This document shows, piece by piece, positions 11,599 through 14,733 of a stretch of 14,733 nucleotides of DNA. The translations under genes were made by a program, and so were the position numbers. Origin of the DNA: Deltaproteobacteria bacterium (GTDB lineage: Bacteria; Desulfobacterota_B; Binatia; UBA9968); contig JACPSF010000230.1 in the NCBI GenBank assembly GCA_016193385.1, forward strand, positions 1-14,733, read 5' to 3'. A model generated the notes under the pieces. That model was not told the DNA's origin. It saw only the letters and a list, made by a program, of their open reading frames with translations, and did no database searches. Each line of letters opens with the position of its first letter. The first letter of the stretch is position 1.

Positions 11599-14418
11599 AT
11601 GAACGAACTGGGGCCGCTTCATCCTGTAGCAGCGTCATTGGAACCACCCAGCGGAGGCCTGGCAAGTTATCCTCCTCCCGAGCGCTGGGACGACTGGAAG
11701 GAGTACGATCCCGCACGCTGGCCCGAGAGGGTCGAGAAACACTACACGCTCATACCGACCATCTGCTTCAACTGTGAGGCCGGCTGTGGTCTCCTGGCCT
11801 ATGTTGACAGAGAGAAACTGGACATCCACAAATTCGAGGGCAATCCGGTGCACCCCGGAAGCCGGGGACGGAATTGCGCCAAAGGACCCGCCACGATCAA
11901 TCAGGTGAAAGATCCGGAACGAATCCTTTATCCGCTCAGGCGTGTGGGCAAACGGGGCGACGGGAAGTGGGAACGGGTGAGCTGGGACGAGGTTTTGGAT
12001 GACATCGCGGCTCGCGTGCGCAAGGCGCTCCAGGAAGACCGCCGCACGGAAGTCATGTACCATGTCGGCAGGCCCGGCCATGAGCTGGTCTACAATCAAA
12101 GGATCCTGCATTCCTGGGGAATCGACGGCCACAACAGCCACACCAACGTCTGCTCCTCCTCGGCCCGCGCGGGTTATGCGTTCTGGCACGGACTGGACCG
12201 TCCATCGCCGGATCACGCGAACGCGCGCTTCATCCTGCTCTTGAGCGCCCACCTGGAAACCGGCCACTATTTCAATCCTCATGCGCAGAGAATCATCGAT
12301 GGAAAAGAGAGGGGAGCGAAGATTTGCGTTATCGATACGCGGCTTTCCAATACGGCTTCGATGGCGGATTACTGGCTCGCTCCCTGGCCCGGCACCGAGG
12401 CGGCGCTTCTCCTGGCCATGTGCCATGTCATTCTCAAGGAAGATCTGTATGACGCGGATTTCCTGCGCAAGTGGGTGAACTGGGAAGAGTACCTTCGCGA
12501 GGTGCATCCGGACAAGCCGCGAGATTTCGAGACCTTCTTGGAAATGATCAAGCAAGTCTACGCGGAGTTCACGCCGGAGTTTGGCGCCCGCGAATCCGGC
12601 GTGGATGCCTGGACGATCGTCGAGGTGGCCAGAGAGATCGGGCGGGCCGGGTCGGCGTTTTCATCGCATGTCTGGCGCAACGCCGCGGCCGGCAACCTCG
12701 GCGGGTGGCAGGTGGCGCGGGCACTTGAGTTTCTGGTCGTCCTGGTCGGGGCCGTCGCGACTCCGGGCGGCACCGCTCCCAACGCCTTCAACAAGTTCAT
12801 TCCCGCCCCGCCCATGATGCCCCCGCCGGCGAAGGTTTGGAATGAGCTGTTGTTGCCGCGGGAATACCCCCTTGCATTCTTCGAGATGAGCTTTCTCCTG
12901 CCGCATTTCCTCAAAGAGGGGAGAGGAAAGCTCTCGATGTATTTTACGCGGGTCTACAATCCGGTGTGGACCAATCCCGACGGCATGAGCTGGATGGAGA
13001 TGTTGGCCGATGAAAGCAAGGTCGAGTGCCATGCGTGCCTCACGCCGACCTGGAGCGAGACGGCGTGGTTCGCCGATTACGTGCTCCCCATGGGGCACGC
13101 TTCCGAGCGCCACGACCTGATGAGCCAGGAGACGCATGCCGCCCAGTGGATCGGATTTCGCCAGCCGGTGCTTCGCGTCGTCCTGGAACGGCAGGGCAAG
13201 AATTTTAATTTTACCTACGAGGCACATCGCGAAGCCGGACTCGGTGAGGTGTGGGAGGAGGACGAATTTTGGATTGAGCTGTCGTGGCGGATCGATCCGG
13301 ACGGCTCGCTGGGGATCCGCAAGTACTTCGAGTCGCCTTATCGGCCGGGCGAAAAGCTGACCGTCGACGAATACTATCGCTGGATCTTTGAAAACAGCGT
13401 GCCCGGCCTCCCGCAGGCGGCCGCCAGGCAGGGCCTCGTTCCGCTTGAATACATGCGCAGGTATGGTGCTTTCTTGATCCAGGAGAATGTCTACCGAGCG
13501 CACGAAAGCAGGCTCGAGGCCAAAGCCCTGGAGGGGGCCGAGATCAACGCGGTGACGAATGTCATCACCAAAGGAGGAAATCCGATCGGGGTGGAGATCG
13601 AAGGGGATCTCTGCGCCGGCTTTCCCACGCCATCGCGCAGGCTGGAATTCTACTCGAAGACCCTCAGCGAGTGGGGCTGGCCCGAGCATGCGATACCCGG
13701 TTACATCAAAAGCCACGTCCACCGGGAGAATATCGATCCTGCGAAAGGGGAGATGCTCCTGCTGCCGACATTTCGCCTGCCCACCCTCATCCACACCCGC
13801 TCAGGAAATGCGAAATGGCTCTACGAAATCTCCCATCGCAATCCGCTCTGGCTCCATCCAGAGGATTCCGAACGGCTCAAGGTTCGCACCGGAGATCTCC
13901 TCAGGGTCCGTACGGAGATCGGTTACTTTGTGGATAAGGTCTGGGTCACGGAAGGCATTCGACCAGGAGTCATCGCTTGCTCGCATCATCTGGGGCGATG
14001 GCGCCTACAGGAAGATATTGGCGGCGAGCGCTGGTCGACTGCGCTGGTCGATCTCAAGCAGGTGGAACCGGGCCGGTGGATGATGCGCCAGGTCCATGGC
14101 ATTCGGCCGTTTAAGAGCGATGACCCGGACTCGGAGCGAATCTGGTGGGAGGATGGGGGTGTGCACCAAAACCTCACGTTTCCGGTACAGCCCGATTTTA
14201 TCAGTGGCCAACATTGCTGGCATCAGAAGGTTTGGGTGGAGAGGGCAGGGGCGGAAGATCGCTACGCTGACATCTTCGTTGACACGAACAAGGCGCACGA
14301 GGTCTATAAGCGCTGGCTCAAGATGACCCGTCCCGCACCGGGACCACAGAATTTACGCCGCCCCCTGTGGTTGCCGCGCTCGTATAAGCCCGCAACGGCA
14401 GCCTACTATCTGCCCTAA
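11599..14418 (+). CDS. Molybdopterin (MopB/DMSO reductase family) oxidoreductase, catalytic subunit
   Basis: A 939-residue protein. ATG 11599 is used; a TTG at 11593, closer to AAGGAGAG, is also possible and would add two residues. The N-terminal [4Fe-4S] site is CFNCEAGC (Cys56, 59, 63) with Cys93 in NCAKG. The probable molybdenum ligand is Cys185 in HTNVCSSSARAGYAFWHG, placing it with the cysteine-ligated branch (thiosulfate/polysulfide reductase, Nap and formate dehydrogenase relatives) rather than the serine-ligated DMSO reductases. A C-terminal dinucleotide-binding domain is visible around residues 750-850 (RLPTLIHTRSGNAKWLYE, then LKVRTGDLLRVRTE). There is no twin-arginine signal, so it is probably cytoplasmic. 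Substrate unknown: the neighbouring fusion subunit indicates quinone coupling and the LigJ-like gene suggests an organic or aromatic substrate, which is inference only. Confidence 0.85.
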   Translation: MNELGPLHPVAASLEPPSGGLASYPPPERWDDWKEYDPARWPERVEKHYTLIPTICFNCEAGCGLLAYVDREKLDIHKFEGNPVHPGSRGRNCAKGPATINQVKDPERILYPLRRVGKRGDGKWERVSWDEVLDDIAARVRKALQEDRRTEVMYHVGRPGHELVYNQRILHSWGIDGHNSHTNVCSSSARAGYAFWHGLDRPSPDHANARFILLLSAHLETGHYFNPHAQRIIDGKERGAKICVIDTRLSNTASMADYWLAPWPGTEAALLLAMCHVILKEDLYDADFLRKWVNWEEYLREVHPDKPRDFETFLEMIKQVYAEFTPEFGARESGVDAWTIVEVAREIGRAGSAFSSHVWRNAAAGNLGGWQVARALEFLVVLVGAVATPGGTAPNAFNKFIPAPPMMPPPAKVWNELLLPREYPLAFFEMSFLLPHFLKEGRGKLSMYFTRVYNPVWTNPDGMSWMEMLADESKVECHACLTPTWSETAWFADYVLPMGHASERHDLMSQETHAAQWIGFRQPVLRVVLERQGKNFNFTYEAHREAGLGEVWEEDEFWIELSWRIDPDGSLGIRKYFESPYRPGEKLTVDEYYRWIFENSVPGLPQAAARQGLVPLEYMRRYGAFLIQENVYRAHESRLEAKALEGAEINAVTNVITKGGNPIGVEIEGDLCAGFPTPSRRLEFYSKTLSEWGWPEHAIPGYIKSHVHRENIDPAKGEMLLLPTFRLPTLIHTRSGNAKWLYEISHRNPLWLHPEDSERLKVRTGDLLRVRTEIGYFVDKVWVTEGIRPGVIACSHHLGRWRLQEDIGGERWSTALVDLKQVEPGRWMMRQVHGIRPFKSDDPDSERIWWEDGGVHQNLTFPVQPDFISGQHCWHQKVWVERAGAEDRYADIFVDTNKAHEVYKRWLKMTRPAPGPQNLRRPLWLPRSYKPATAAYYLP

Positions 14419-14733
14419 ATCCCCTCACCCCTGCCCCTCTGGGTTCCCTGAATGGGAGTGCGGTTCCACTCTAAGGCCGACTGGATTTTTCGTGGCAGGG
14501 GCGGATTGCGAGAAGTCATAAACTTGATGAATTCCTTCTTCGAGCGCATGAGGAGGCGCGGGTTATTTTTTTTCTTGTCTCCCAGGGTGGAAAGGGCCGG
14601 ACGATAGTCGTGCGCTGGATAAACGCGGATCTCGTCCCCCAAGAATTCCAAGCGGCGCAGGCTCTCGAACTGCTTTTCGGCGTCTCCTCCGGGCAGGTCG
14701 GTTCGACCGCAACCTCCGACTAAGAGAGTGTCT
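14415..14733 (-). CDS. MBL-fold persulfide dioxygenase (ETHE1)-like protein, C-terminal part (runs off right edge)
   Basis: The minus strand is open from the right edge to a TAG at 14415-14417 (about 105 codons, 5' end missing). DTLLVGGCGRTDLPGGDAEK and then IRVYPAHDYRPALSTLGDKK are hallmarks of the ETHE1/glyoxalase-II branch: the Asp of GRTD and the His of PAHDY are metal ligands. NNPRLLMRSKKEFIKFM follows, as in persulfide dioxygenases and MBL-rhodanese proteins. The expected activity is iron-dependent oxidation of glutathione persulfide to sulfite. The first HxHxDH motif lies outside the window. The last 20 residues or so (WNRTPIQGTQRGRGEGI) are not typical. The stop codon overlaps that of the MopB gene by three bases in convergent orientation. 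Confidence 0.75.
   Translation of the reverse strand, partial: DTLLVGGCGRTDLPGGDAEKQFESLRRLEFLGDEIRVYPAHDYRPALSTLGDKKKNNPRLLMRSKKEFIKFMTSRNPPLPRKIQSALEWNRTPIQGTQRGRGEGI

Noticed and set aside
12661..13794. A 377-codon open frame on the minus strand, and a similar 306-codon one at 11635-12555
   Set aside because: Both lie fully antisense to the MopB gene, which has clear cofactor motifs; they show no domain and no convincing start.

Overview
The window (about 58% G+C by eye) looks like a chromosomal stretch from an uncultivated, soil- or groundwater-type bacterium. The gene families recall Desulfobacterota/Binatia, NC10, Rokubacteria or Tectomicrobia-like genomes. That placement is an inference from gene families only; no rRNA or other phylogenetic marker is present.

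Left metabolic block (1-2315): an incomplete isochorismatase-like cysteine hydrolase and a ribonuclease-Z-like metallo-beta-lactamase-fold hydrolase lie on the minus strand. They are divergent from an NAD-dependent sugar-nucleotide-type epimerase on the plus strand, whose frame is broken by an apparent one-base loss in an A-run near 2066-2070.

Accessory island (about 2316-8880): a minus-strand gene joins a phospholipase-D-like nuclease domain to an EVE-like (PUA-fold) domain and is broken by a frameshift at the domain junction; it looks like a modification-sensing restriction nuclease. Six bases before its start codon lies a complete group II intron (3597 to about 5596) with an intact class-C-like reverse transcriptase/maturase. 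The intron is followed directly by an integron attC-like hairpin (5601-5658) and a 35-residue membrane ORF placed as in a gene cassette. Next come a PIN-toxin/antitoxin pair with an apparently leaderless promoter, a second group II intron whose reverse transcriptase has been deleted down to 27 codons (6632 to about 7356), a UPF0175-like gene, the C-terminal relic of a restriction/methyltransferase enzyme, a RelE-type toxin-antitoxin pair with a shortened toxin, and a ribbon-helix-helix protein.

Right metabolic block (8897-14418): three plus-strand genes that probably form one operon. They encode a close LigJ relative (4-oxalomesaconate hydratase, amidohydrolase superfamily), a natural fusion of a four-cluster ferredoxin subunit with an NrfD-like quinone-interacting membrane subunit, and a large molybdopterin (MopB) oxidoreductase. 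Together the last two make a complete membrane-bound molybdoenzyme that could exchange electrons with the quinone pool; its pairing with an aromatic ring-cleavage enzyme is the most interesting metabolic signal. A convergent persulfide-dioxygenase-like gene runs off the right edge.

The island fits a hotspot filled by intron retrohoming, cassette capture and toxin-antitoxin gain between two ordinary metabolic regions. No integrase, transposase, CRISPR array, tRNA or rRNA was seen.
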